Both the position numbers and the translations under genes were made by a program. 64,000 bases of DNA, taken from contig CAZGWD010000011.1 of assembly GCA_964529415.1 (NCBI GenBank), positions 1 through 64,000 of the forward strand, read 5' to 3'. Positions 1-8,573 of the stretch are shown one piece after another. The DNA is from CAYMPH01 sp964529415 (GTDB lineage Bacteria > Spirochaetota > UBA4802 > UBA5550). The notes beneath the pieces were generated by a model. It made no database searches and was not told where the DNA came from. It saw only the letters and a program-made list of their open reading frames with translations. The stretch's first letter is position 1. Every line of letters begins with the position of its first letter.

Positions 1-236
1 TTCTTGGAATAAGCGATCCGAGAAAAGATAAAAGAATAGATTTTATTGGCGGAATTCGCGGAACAGCTGAGCTTGAAAAAAGGGTTGATTCAGGTATGGA
101 TGCTGTTGCTTTTTCAATGTATCCAACTGTAGTAGATCAGCTGATAAAAGTATCGGATGCAGATGAGCTGATGCCTCCTAAATCTACCTGGTTTGAACCA
201 AAACTAAGAGACGGGCTTGTGGTGGATTGCCTTTAG
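1..236 (+). CDS. DUF1015 family protein, C-terminal fragment
   Basis: The left edge of the window cuts this gene. The frame opens at base 3 and stops with TAG at 234-236. The 77 visible residues include FIGGIRGTAELEKRVDSG, DAVAFSMYPT and a PPKSTWFEPKLRDGL ending, which is the conserved C-terminal end of the DUF1015 family. These are conserved proteins of uncertain function, often found near serine or phosphoserine metabolism genes. A convergent tRNA gene follows, so this is the end of its transcription unit. Family is clear; function is not known. Confidence 0.8.
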   Translation, partial: LGISDPRKDKRIDFIGGIRGTAELEKRVDSGMDAVAFSMYPTVVDQLIKVSDADELMPPKSTWFEPKLRDGLVVDCL

Positions 237-248
237 GTTTATTTTAAT

Positions 249-321
<73 letters not shown>

Positions 322-460
322 TTTTTCGACTTTCGGATGTTTTGAATATCCCTGTTTTTTGTCAATTATAATTCCTGTATTGAAATTATTTATAAAATTT
401 ATCGATTAATTTTATTATGCAATATTTTATTGTAAAAATATTATTAAAGCAAGAACAATC

Positions 461-490
461 TTGACAAATATATCGAGTTGTTTCTATATT
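461..490 (+). promoter_or_regulatory. sigma70-type promoter for the TPR gene at 550
   Basis: TTGACA at 461-466 and TATATT at 485-490 are separated by 18 bp. A TTG codon at 478 that could open the downstream reading frame lies inside this spacer. The promoter therefore favours the ATG at 550 as the real start. Confidence 0.6.
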
Positions 491-549
491 ATATTATAAA
501 ATATTTTATAAATACCATACTCTTGTTTTTTCGACAGGGTTTTAACAAT

Positions 550-1899
550 ATGCTGACATATATAATGATCTTTGTTTTTTTTGCAATGTTTGCTATAATA
601 GTTTTATATATAGTCCAAACATTTGTTGTTCCCAAAAAGATTGATGAATTAGCTCAAATGATAGATGCAGGACAAACTAAACTTGCAATAAAAAAACTAA
701 ATGATGTTCTTGAAAAAGACGATAGAAATGCTTATGCTCATTATCTGCTTGCTACAGCATATTTAAAAGAAAATAATATTCAATACGGAATTGTTGAATA
801 CCGTCAGGTTCTAAAGCTTTCCAAATTTGATGATAAAGTTAGAGAATCCGTGGTACGATCTAATCTGGCGAAGTTATACAAAGACAGAAAATCTCTTGAA
901 GAAGCAAAAAATGAGTATCTTATTCTTACAAAAATAGATCCTGCAAATTTTGAAAATTATTTTGAACTTGGAAAAATTTTTTTTGATGTGAATGTAATGG
1001 AAAAAGCTGCCGGATTTTTTAAAAAAAGTCTGGCTTCAAATCCTAACTATGAACCTTCATATTATTTTCTCGGCCAGATAAATTACAGAGGCGGCACATA
1101 CGTTGATGCTAAGCAGATGTTTATAAATTCCATTAAACTCGATCCGTCTAATTATAAATCACATTATTATCTCGGGCTAGTTCTGAGGCAGATTGGAGAC
1201 TACGAGTGGGCCATTAAAGAATTTGAAACAGCCCAGAAAAGCGATGAATTAAAAGTGAAGGCATTTCTTGCAAAAGGTTCATGTCTGATGGATAAAATTC
1301 AGTATCCGAAAGCTATAATGGAATTTGAACGGGGACTGAAATTTTCCAAAAGAGGATCTGAAACTGATCTTAATTTAAGATATTTTATGGCTGAATGCCA
1401 TGAGAAGATGAGGGATATCCATTCTGCTATAATCAACTGGGAGAAAATTGCTGAATCGAACAGCAATTTCAGGGATGTCCAGGAGAAATTAAGAAATTAT
1501 TCTGAATTCAGGCAGGATGACAGAATAAAAGATTTCATGATAGCCGGATTATCCCAATTTGAGCATATGACCAGGAAAATGGTTGAATCCATGGGGTTTA
1601 ATGTCATGGAAATTGAAATAATCAATGACACTGAAATTGAAATAATTGCTTCAGATTCAGAAGGCAAATGGAGAAATGCAAGGCAGTTTAATAAAATAAT
1701 CAGGGTAATAAGAACAACCGATCAGGTGCAGGAAAGGCTGCTGCGGTCGCTTCATGAAGGACTTAAACTCAAAAACGCTCTCAGGGTAATTATTATTACT
1801 GCCGGGGATTTTGATTCCAAATCAGTTGATTTTGCAAATACAAGACCGATTGATCTTCTCGGTAAAACAGAACTGATTAATCTTCTTAAGAAGATTTAA
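550..1899 (+). CDS. membrane-anchored TPR protein with degenerate Mrr-like C-terminal domain
   Basis: 449 residues from ATG 550; the frame is open back to a TTG at 478, but that codon sits inside the promoter spacer. Residues about 3-25 form one membrane helix. About 35-310 are a run of TPR repeats (YAHYLLATAYLKENN, YEPSYYFLGQINYRGG, YKSHYYLGLVLRQIGD). The last 110 residues start with QFEHMTRKMVESMGF and end with PIDLLGKTELINLL, the frame of an Mrr-type restriction-endonuclease fold. The catalytic acidic/Q-x-K strand reads IRVIRTT, so nuclease activity is unlikely. The whole architecture recurs at 7002-8570. Inference: a cytoplasm-facing scaffold held at the inner membrane. It is first in a co-directional cluster. 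Confidence 0.85.
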   Translation: MLTYIMIFVFFAMFAIIVLYIVQTFVVPKKIDELAQMIDAGQTKLAIKKLNDVLEKDDRNAYAHYLLATAYLKENNIQYGIVEYRQVLKLSKFDDKVRESVVRSNLAKLYKDRKSLEEAKNEYLILTKIDPANFENYFELGKIFFDVNVMEKAAGFFKKSLASNPNYEPSYYFLGQINYRGGTYVDAKQMFINSIKLDPSNYKSHYYLGLVLRQIGDYEWAIKEFETAQKSDELKVKAFLAKGSCLMDKIQYPKAIMEFERGLKFSKRGSETDLNLRYFMAECHEKMRDIHSAIINWEKIAESNSNFRDVQEKLRNYSEFRQDDRIKDFMIAGLSQFEHMTRKMVESMGFNVMEIEIINDTEIEIIASDSEGKWRNARQFNKIIRVIRTTDQVQERLLRSLHEGLKLKNALRVIIITAGDFDSKSVDFANTRPIDLLGKTELINLLKKI

Positions 1900-1918
1900 C
1901 GCCGCAGAGCCGGTTATT

Positions 1919-3745
1919 ATGTATAATCCTGAACAAATCATAAGATCAAATCCGCTTTTCAGGTATATTCCTGAAAAAGAATTACCCGGACTTCTAAAAA
2001 TAGTAAAAACTACTTCTCTTAAAAAAGGCCAGCTTTTTGATGTTAAGAAAAATAATTCTCTAAATATCATTATCGACGGTATATTTGAAATTGAAGCTTC
2101 AGGAAGGAGCGATATAGTTTATCTATCCCCTGGATCTTTTTTTGGAAATCTTCCATTCAGCGACAACAGGCACAGAGGAGCTGTTAAAGCTTTAACAGAT
2201 TCAATCATCGCTGTTATGGATGCTGATGAGCTTGTGAAATTTTTCTTTACTTCAATCAAAACACTTAGAGGGTATCTTCGCATTATTGAAAAATTCGGTT
2301 TTGGATTATCAGGTTTCGGTCTCGATTTTAATATGACAAAATCGAGGATCATTTCTGTTTTCAGTATTGATCCATTATCAGGAAAAACTTTTTTAAGCTC
2401 GGCTCTCGGGTCTGTTCTTGCAAAAAATGGCAAAACTGTAATTCTTGATTTGTCTTATAACGGTGAAACTGTTTTTAATTATTTTGGAAGCAGGATTTAT
2501 CCTCCTCTGTCGCAGAAAGAAACAGGGGCGCTTGATTCAGAAAAATTTTTAACAGACAGGATTGTTGAAGTCGGCAATGGAATTTCTCTTTTGAATATTT
2601 CCCATGATTCAAAAGTGAGAGTTAACCCTGAAATTTTACAGGCAATTATTCTGATACTTTCAAAAAAATATAAATATATAATTCTTGATATTTCAAATGA
2701 AGACAATGATTTAAGAAAAGCTGCATTTTCAATTTCAGATTTTATATACGGAATTTTAAAAAAAAGATCATCACTTGAGTTATACTATGAAATTTTTGAC
2801 CAGGAACTCATTTATGGCCAGAGCGTTCATTATGTTTTAAATGAATTTTATGCCGGTAATTCAGGGGAATTGCAGGGACAGTTTATATTGCCTGCATTTG
2901 AATATTCCAGAGATGGCGACTATTTATTAAAATTATCTGAAATAGCTTCTTCGGAAAAAATTTCAGAAATTGCCGAATCAGCATCAAGGAAGAGAAAGGC
3001 CTGTGTATTTGAAACAAAATTTGCAGATTCATTGTTTTATGCGGGTTTTCTAAACGCATCACAGTCATTAAAATTCGGATTTGATTGCTGCTATGCATCC
3101 TCCTACAGCTATTTAATTTTATCTTTGTTTTCAATAAGCAAAAATGAGGGCGACTTTTCCACACTTTTGAAAAAAATTTTTCAGGGTGAAAAAATCAACA
3201 AATTTCTTGATGTATCTTTTCCAGATGATTTTGTTTTTGATTTATCCGGCATAAGAAAATCTGCAGATGATATTTTCGGTAAAAATCGCATTGAGATGTT
3301 TAAAACCGCTCCATGGGCAATGCTTGGCGATAATTCCTCAAATAATAAAAAAATTCTATCTACTGGATATATTAAAGATGCATTCATATCTTCTTTTTCA
3401 TTGTCTCCTGTGTTTAAGGATAATATTATTTCCGGAAATAAATTTAATTCAGGGCTTCCATATATCAGACCGCGTCCGGATGATCTGATTTTAACTGGAG
3501 TTGACGAGATTTACCATGTAATTGTTAAAAATGCCGAAAACCTGACATTTTCTGATTCAAGGGTATTGAATTTTTATAAAAATATCATTTCTCTTTATGA
3601 GTTACCATTCGAGGCATATTCGCTTGTATCTGATAAAAATATTTTGCTTGAAGTATCGGAAAGAGATATAAAAATAGACAGAATTATTAAAGTTTCACAG
3701 GAATTATCATCAAAAATTCTCAACTCGATTCAGGGGGCTAAATGA
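1919..3745 (+). CDS. cyclic-nucleotide-binding domain fused to ParA/MinD-like ATPase-like domain
   Basis: 608 residues starting 19 bp after the preceding gene. Residues about 8-125 resemble a cNMP-binding beta-roll (LKKGQLFDVKKNNSL, YLSPGSFFGNLPF). From about 140 the sequence follows a MinD/CpaE ATPase: SRIISVFSIDPLSGKTF, then SVLAKNGKTVILDLSYNG and YKYIILDISNE. The P-loop is SIDPLSGKT, so GKT is kept but the signature lysine of the deviant Walker A (KGGxGKT) is Asp. Residues 300-608 match nothing I recognise. The stop overlaps the next start by 4 bp. Likely a membrane-recruited or regulatory ATPase; whether it binds or hydrolyses ATP is open. Confidence 0.75.
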   Translation: MYNPEQIIRSNPLFRYIPEKELPGLLKIVKTTSLKKGQLFDVKKNNSLNIIIDGIFEIEASGRSDIVYLSPGSFFGNLPFSDNRHRGAVKALTDSIIAVMDADELVKFFFTSIKTLRGYLRIIEKFGFGLSGFGLDFNMTKSRIISVFSIDPLSGKTFLSSALGSVLAKNGKTVILDLSYNGETVFNYFGSRIYPPLSQKETGALDSEKFLTDRIVEVGNGISLLNISHDSKVRVNPEILQAIILILSKKYKYIILDISNEDNDLRKAAFSISDFIYGILKKRSSLELYYEIFDQELIYGQSVHYVLNEFYAGNSGELQGQFILPAFEYSRDGDYLLKLSEIASSEKISEIAESASRKRKACVFETKFADSLFYAGFLNASQSLKFGFDCCYASSYSYLILSLFSISKNEGDFSTLLKKIFQGEKINKFLDVSFPDDFVFDLSGIRKSADDIFGKNRIEMFKTAPWAMLGDNSSNNKKILSTGYIKDAFISSFSLSPVFKDNIISGNKFNSGLPYIRPRPDDLILTGVDEIYHVIVKNAENLTFSDSRVLNFYKNIISLYELPFEAYSLVSDKNILLEVSERDIKIDRIIKVSQELSSKILNSIQGAK

Positions 3746-4242
3746 GATCAAAAGCAACGAATATACTTCAGGTTTTTATCATAATAACCGGAGTAACATA
3801 TATTATATGCGGTTTGGCATTCTATTTTTCTCCAACTAAAATTCTTCAGATTTTTGCTGAAAATGTTCCAGACACATGGCTGGATCAGGTAAGAAGCGAT
3901 GAAATGCTTGCACCTATGTATATCATACTTCAGGCTTTTTCAGCTATGGTATTTACTTCCGGTCTTGCAATGATAATGCCGTTATTTGATCCTGTCAAAT
4001 ACAGGGGGCTTGTTTATTATAATGGACTGGTGTTTCCTTTTTTATCTTCAATTTTACTGTTAAAAACCAGCATCTCCGCTTTTTTTACAAAAGTACCGGA
4101 AGCTGAGAATGCCGAGGGGGTTTATGCTGCAAATCATGTGCATACTTTGATAATTATCCTTGGAGTCACTTTTGCTGTAATTTTTATGATAAATCTGTCT
4201 GGACTTATTTTAACAAAAAAGTTTTCAAAGGAGGAAAAATAA
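3742..4242 (+). CDS. four-helix integral membrane protein, unknown function
   Basis: 166 residues with four hydrophobic helices at about 9-28, 57-80, 91-110 and 134-158. The ATG overlaps the preceding stop (ATGA), with an AGGGGG ribosome site 5 bp upstream, so it is translationally coupled to the cNMP/ParA-like gene. A hydrophilic loop between helices 1 and 2 carries PDTWLDQVRSDEMLAPMYI, and another sits between 3 and 4. The layout resembles small DUF4345-like membrane proteins, but I do not claim membership. Coupling suggests it could be the membrane partner of the ATPase-like protein. Confidence 0.8.
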   Translation: MRSKATNILQVFIIITGVTYIICGLAFYFSPTKILQIFAENVPDTWLDQVRSDEMLAPMYIILQAFSAMVFTSGLAMIMPLFDPVKYRGLVYYNGLVFPFLSSILLLKTSISAFFTKVPEAENAEGVYAANHVHTLIIILGVTFAVIFMINLSGLILTKKFSKEEK

Positions 4243-4399
4243 AAAAAATAGATTGATTATTTTCATTAAGCATTGTAATATACGTTTCGGTTATTCTAAA
4301 TTGGGCAGAACATCCGAATAAGCCAGGAAAAATAAAATATTAGTAATTCCTGATATAGCGCCCGGACTTTTAAAATGTTAATTTTTTTAGGAGATTATT

Positions 4400-4744
4400 A
4401 TGAATTTAAATACAAAGACCGTGGATAATGTCATAGTTATCAATCTTGCAGGCAGGCTTGATGTTCATCTTTCTGCTGATGTTGAAAAAGAGATTAATAA
4501 TATTATTCATACTGAAACCGGAAAACATCTGCTACTTAATTTGAAAGATGTGGAGTATATGAGCAGTTCAGGATTAAGAATTTTTGTTTCTACAATGAGA
4601 ATACTGAAAGAAACAAAAAGATCTCTCAGGCTCTGCAACATGAATAATGCAGTTAAAAAGATTTTTGAAGTCGTTGAACTTATGGATATGTTTGATATAT
4701 ATGAGACAGAAGAGGAAGCGATCGCTTCATTTAAATTAGCTTAA
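4400..4744 (+). CDS. STAS-domain anti-sigma factor antagonist
   Basis: 114 residues, the normal length of a stand-alone SpoIIAA/RsbV-type STAS protein. The start motif VIVINLAGRLDVHLSADVEKEI and the helix-cap MSSSGLRIFVSTMR are typical; the second or third Ser of MSSSGLR is the expected phosphorylation site. AGGAG lies 6 bp before the ATG. Such proteins are phosphorylated by a serine kinase anti-sigma factor and reactivated by a PP2C phosphatase. A GAF-SpoIIE phosphatase is encoded at 47299-48603, but no anti-sigma kinase is seen in the window, so the partner is unknown. Confidence 0.9.
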   Translation: MNLNTKTVDNVIVINLAGRLDVHLSADVEKEINNIIHTETGKHLLLNLKDVEYMSSSGLRIFVSTMRILKETKRSLRLCNMNNAVKKIFEVVELMDMFDIYETEEEAIASFKLA

Positions 4745-4781
4745 ATTAAATTAATCAGTAAAATCAACGGCCGTTTAAAAA

Positions 4782-6914
4782 ATGTTTTTTAATGATAATA
4801 ATCCTTTAAAAAATGAAACATATGATGCAGGTGTTTCAACAGGAATTAAAAATTATCAGATTTTTCAGAATCATCCTTTTTTTAAATGGCCTCTCTGGTT
4901 AAATGTATCTTCAGATCCCAAATCAAAATATTTCAGGCAGATAACAAATCCTTTGATTAACAATGTTATTGCTGATATTCTCCCTTTTACCAATTTTCTA
5001 TCCAGCGAAAAATTAATGATCGATTATTCAGGTATGGTTTCTGTTTCCTATGCTGACTGGTCATTTGAAATATGGTGCATTGAAGATGGAATACTTTTCA
5101 GACCTCAGGAGAATTTTGATCAGGTGAAGATAAAAAGAAATTATATGCAGAATATAACTTCTTTTATTTCAAAAACAGGAAAAATTAATTTATCTCAAAC
5201 TGTTTTCGGAGCAAGAACGGATATTGATGAAGCTGTAATTGAGGTTGATTGTTCATATACCGGTACATCGGAATCTTATGTTATTGTAGCTCTCAGGCCG
5301 TATAATTTTTCAAAACTTGGAACTGTTAAAAAAGCTGAATTTATCAAAGAAGAACTCATATTTAAAATTAATGGAACAAAGCATGCTGCTATGGACCAGC
5401 GGCCTGATTTTATAATTTCTGAAAACTCGAACTTGCCGTATAATTTGTCTATGGAGCATATATCATATAAATCATCCTGTTCTGAAGGGCTTGCTTCTGT
5501 AGCAGCAGTTTATAAGATTAATAAAACCGGCAGAAAAATTCATCTGCGGATTGGCCTTGATGATAAAAATTATATAAAAGAATTAAATTCCAATTATAAA
5601 GATCTCAGGGATGAGTTTGTTTCATATTCGGGAGCAGTATTAAACAATGGATTTAAACTTACAATTTCAGATAATGAATTCCAGAAATGGTTTTATTTTC
5701 TGAAAATTTCTTGTCTGAATATCAGAAGAAACGGCCTTTTAAATTCTGCTGACGGCGGTCTGAATTATAAAAATTCATTCTGGGCCATTCATGGTTTCAA
5801 TAGAATGGGATATTTCAGAGAATCAATATCTATTGCTGATACCCAGATCAGTAATTTAAAAATTAATCCCAAAAAAATAAAAAAAATTGATATTGTCAAC
5901 AGCTGTTATCTCATACTGTCTATTGCTGATATATTTATTAAAAGCAGGGATTCTGAATACCTGCAGTCTGTTTTCTTTACTGTAAAAGAAAAAACATTTT
6001 TTCTTCTCGAAATTTCATCAAAGATAAAAAAAATATCTGATTTTTACGGGAAAGAATTAAATAAATCTGCTCTTTATCAGAGAAATTATGAAATTATGCT
6101 GATATGCAGAAGTTTAAAACAGGCAGCTTATCTTGCACGCTGCATGGGAATCTTTGGAGATGAAAATAGATTTGAAAAGGAATTTTCAAGGATTGAATCT
6201 CTTATTAACACTTATCTTAAAAAATATAATTCAGCGGATTATATTCCGGATGAAGAATTTTTTATTTCAGATATTTTTTCAATCTATCCATTTAGAATCC
6301 TGTCATCAGACGATGATGTAAGCCAGCTGATGATTGAAAAAATTAAAAGCATTTTCGGTGATTTTCCGGTTTATATAAAAAGCCTCGGCGTGGATCTTTT
6401 CTCTTCCGCAGCTGCTGCAAATGCGATGCTGATGCTTAAACACCCTGATGCTTGTCAAACTGTAAAAGCAATAATGGAATCAGGAAAGACAGCTTTTTCT
6501 CTATCATCATATGTAAATCCGCAAAACGGGGCAGGTGTTTATACAGATGACAGCTCATCTCTGATGAGTGCCGTGTTTTTTTCTGCAGTACGCAATTCAC
6601 TATTTATAGATTACCCTGAAAGCCTTGATATCCTTCCGGTTCCAAATCCGGACTGGTTTAATCCTGGATTTGAAATAATTATTGAAAATGCACCTTCAAG
6701 ATTCGGAGTATTAAGCATACATATAACTTCCACTTTATCAGAAGTGCTGATTCAATTTGATAAAATTCCGAAATTTATCCCGCCGCAACTTATTATAAAT
6801 CTGCCTTTTAAGGCAAAAATCATTCCCGGAGAGGATTTTATTTTAAAAAAAGAGCATAACAATTCATTTTTTCTGAATGGATGGCCTTCAATAGTGCGTT
6901 TTGTAAAAAAATAG
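4782..6914 (+). CDS. six-hairpin glycosidase-like protein, unknown substrate
   Basis: 710 residues with no signal peptide. The first ~280 residues are beta-rich (YSGMVSVSYADWSFEIWCIEDG). The rest is mainly helical and contains NSADGGLNYKNSFWAIHGF and repeated helix pairs, which suggests an N-terminal beta-sandwich followed by an (alpha/alpha)6 barrel as in GH15/GH65/GH94-type proteins. I cannot point to a catalytic acid pair with confidence, so it may be a non-catalytic homologue. It sits between the STAS and second TPR genes on the same strand. The start has only a weak ribosome site. Confidence 0.6.
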   Translation: MFFNDNNPLKNETYDAGVSTGIKNYQIFQNHPFFKWPLWLNVSSDPKSKYFRQITNPLINNVIADILPFTNFLSSEKLMIDYSGMVSVSYADWSFEIWCIEDGILFRPQENFDQVKIKRNYMQNITSFISKTGKINLSQTVFGARTDIDEAVIEVDCSYTGTSESYVIVALRPYNFSKLGTVKKAEFIKEELIFKINGTKHAAMDQRPDFIISENSNLPYNLSMEHISYKSSCSEGLASVAAVYKINKTGRKIHLRIGLDDKNYIKELNSNYKDLRDEFVSYSGAVLNNGFKLTISDNEFQKWFYFLKISCLNIRRNGLLNSADGGLNYKNSFWAIHGFNRMGYFRESISIADTQISNLKINPKKIKKIDIVNSCYLILSIADIFIKSRDSEYLQSVFFTVKEKTFFLLEISSKIKKISDFYGKELNKSALYQRNYEIMLICRSLKQAAYLARCMGIFGDENRFEKEFSRIESLINTYLKKYNSADYIPDEEFFISDIFSIYPFRILSSDDDVSQLMIEKIKSIFGDFPVYIKSLGVDLFSSAAAANAMLMLKHPDACQTVKAIMESGKTAFSLSSYVNPQNGAGVYTDDSSSLMSAVFFSAVRNSLFIDYPESLDILPVPNPDWFNPGFEIIIENAPSRFGVLSIHITSTLSEVLIQFDKIPKFIPPQLIINLPFKAKIIPGEDFILKKEHNNSFFLNGWPSIVRFVKK

Positions 6915-6960
6915 ATTCTTCCTGTATAAAAATCAGCTGAAAAAACCGAAAATAATAATA

Positions 6961-6981
6961 AGGAGATCTGTTTTATCTCCT
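6961..6981 (+). promoter_or_regulatory. short hairpin before the second TPR-Mrr-like gene
   Basis: AGGAGAT at 6961-6967 and ATCTCCT at 6975-6981 form a perfect 7-bp stem with a 7-nt loop. No T-run follows, so a simple intrinsic terminator is not supported. The left arm looks like a ribosome site but is 34 bp from the ATG at 7002, which has its own AGGTGA at 6993-6998. Confidence 0.35.
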
Positions 6982-7001
6982 GATATTAATACAGGTGATA
7001 T

Positions 7002-8570
7002 ATGCTTTTACCCTCGCTAATAACTTTAATAATAATATTTGGAGCAATTGTATACTATATATATATATTATCTCCAAAGTTAAATCCAATGAACAGGGCT
7101 GAGAATTTTTTAAAACAGAATATGATTAGAGAAGCTATTCTTGAATATAAAAAAATTCTTGAGAAAGACCCGGGGAATATATTAATTCATTACCGCCTTT
7201 CAAATCTTTACCAGAAAAATAATATGATAGATCAGGCCGTAATACATCTTGAAGAGATTATGAAAATTGATAAGTTTAACTATGAAGTTGATAAAATCGA
7301 AGTTTCGAGAAAACTTGCTAAAGCATATATTTACAGGGGAGAGCAGGAAAAAGCAATGCAGTCTTATCTGAATATTCTGAATGTTTATCCTGCAGATTTT
7401 GAGGCTATGTATCAGGTTGCTTTTATGTTTCTCGGACAGGAAGTATTCGATCAGGCATATAAGTATTTTGAAAAACTTGTGGAGCATAATAAGAAAAATT
7501 TTGAGGTCATGTATGGTACTGGAATGGCAGGATATATGTTTCAGAAAGCTCACGAAGCATCAGACTGCTTTCAGCAGGCCTGCCTGTTAAAGCCGGATTC
7601 GGATATTGCAAATATCAGTGCTGCTTTCGCGTTTCAGAGAAGAAAGGATTATAAAAATGCTATAATTTATGCAAAGAAAGTTGTGGATAACAGTCCTGAT
7701 CAGACGGCATTTCTGATTGCAAAAAGGCTTCTTGCGCTTTTATATCTTCAGTTTAAAAAATTCGATGAATCGTATCAGACATTCAGAGAGATAATCGAGT
7801 ATGCGGTTGGAAGCGATTTAAAAGATGAGCTGATACTGACAAAATATGATCTTGGATTTGCTTATATTAAAGACGGCAATTATCAAAAAGCATATGAAAT
7901 TTTAAGTGAAGTATATCAGCTGGATAAAGGATTTGGAAATACTCAGGTATTGACAACTCTTCTTAGAAAACAGCTCTCGCCTGAACATGCAAAAGCAGAT
8001 TTTTATTCTGATAATATTACAGATCAGTTTGATAAATGGGTTGAAGAATATTTCCCGGAAAATTTTTTATGGGAAATCTGCGGTTTAAAAAGCGATAAAA
8101 AAATTGATTTTAAAAATATTATTTTTTCTCTGAAAACCCCGTCTGCTGAGGTAAGAAGCCCTGCATCAAATGTGCTTTCAACGGATTATTTTCAGAATAT
8201 TGAAAAATATACAGCTCTTGATACGGAAAATTTCAGAATAATTTCAAACAGGATTGTATCCAAGCTCGGGTATAATGTTGATCAGATACTTTCTACTTAT
8301 AAAGATACTGACGGAGTTGATTTTATGGCTAAAGATACTTCAACAGGCGAGCAGACACTGATATGGGTAAGAAGATGGAAAGGCGCTGTTCTCGGAGAAA
8401 TTCCTCTTAGAAATCTTGCCCAGGCTATTACGGACACAAAATCAAAGAAGGGTATTTTTGTAAGCACAAGCTTTCTTACTTCATCAGCAGAAATTGCCTT
8501 GTCTAATCTTTCAAGAGTTAAAGTTATTTATCCGGAGCAGATTGGTGAACTCCTTACAGGACTCGTATGA
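7002..8570 (+). CDS. membrane-anchored TPR protein with Mrr-like C-terminal domain (paralogue of 550-1899)
   Basis: 522 residues. Helix 3-22 spans the membrane. Residues about 30-310 are TPR repeats (ILIHYRLSNLYQKNN, FEAMYQVAFMFLGQE, DLGFAYIKDGNYQKAYEIL). A linker leads to residues ~410-522, an Mrr-type fold: NRIVSKLGYNV, then DGVDFMAKDTSTGE, TLIWVRRWKG and an IYPEQIGELL end. The Asp strand is preserved, but the Q/E-x-K strand reads IWVRRWKG. Active Mrr proteins normally have VQVKRWK-like residues there, so catalysis is doubtful. Strong AGGTGA ribosome site. The next gene starts 3 bp after the stop. Confidence 0.85.
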   Translation: MLLPSLITLIIIFGAIVYYIYILSPKLNPMNRAENFLKQNMIREAILEYKKILEKDPGNILIHYRLSNLYQKNNMIDQAVIHLEEIMKIDKFNYEVDKIEVSRKLAKAYIYRGEQEKAMQSYLNILNVYPADFEAMYQVAFMFLGQEVFDQAYKYFEKLVEHNKKNFEVMYGTGMAGYMFQKAHEASDCFQQACLLKPDSDIANISAAFAFQRRKDYKNAIIYAKKVVDNSPDQTAFLIAKRLLALLYLQFKKFDESYQTFREIIEYAVGSDLKDELILTKYDLGFAYIKDGNYQKAYEILSEVYQLDKGFGNTQVLTTLLRKQLSPEHAKADFYSDNITDQFDKWVEEYFPENFLWEICGLKSDKKIDFKNIIFSLKTPSAEVRSPASNVLSTDYFQNIEKYTALDTENFRIISNRIVSKLGYNVDQILSTYKDTDGVDFMAKDTSTGEQTLIWVRRWKGAVLGEIPLRNLAQAITDTKSKKGIFVSTSFLTSSAEIALSNLSRVKVIYPEQIGELLTGLV

Positions 8571-8573
8571 TAT

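Noticed and set aside
478..549. TTG start at 478 for the first TPR gene
   Set aside because: It lies in the spacer of a good promoter (461-490) and has no ribosome site; ATG 550 is preferred.
7002..8570. Active restriction system
   Set aside because: Mrr-like domains lack the catalytic Lys strand and there is no methyltransferase or specificity gene.
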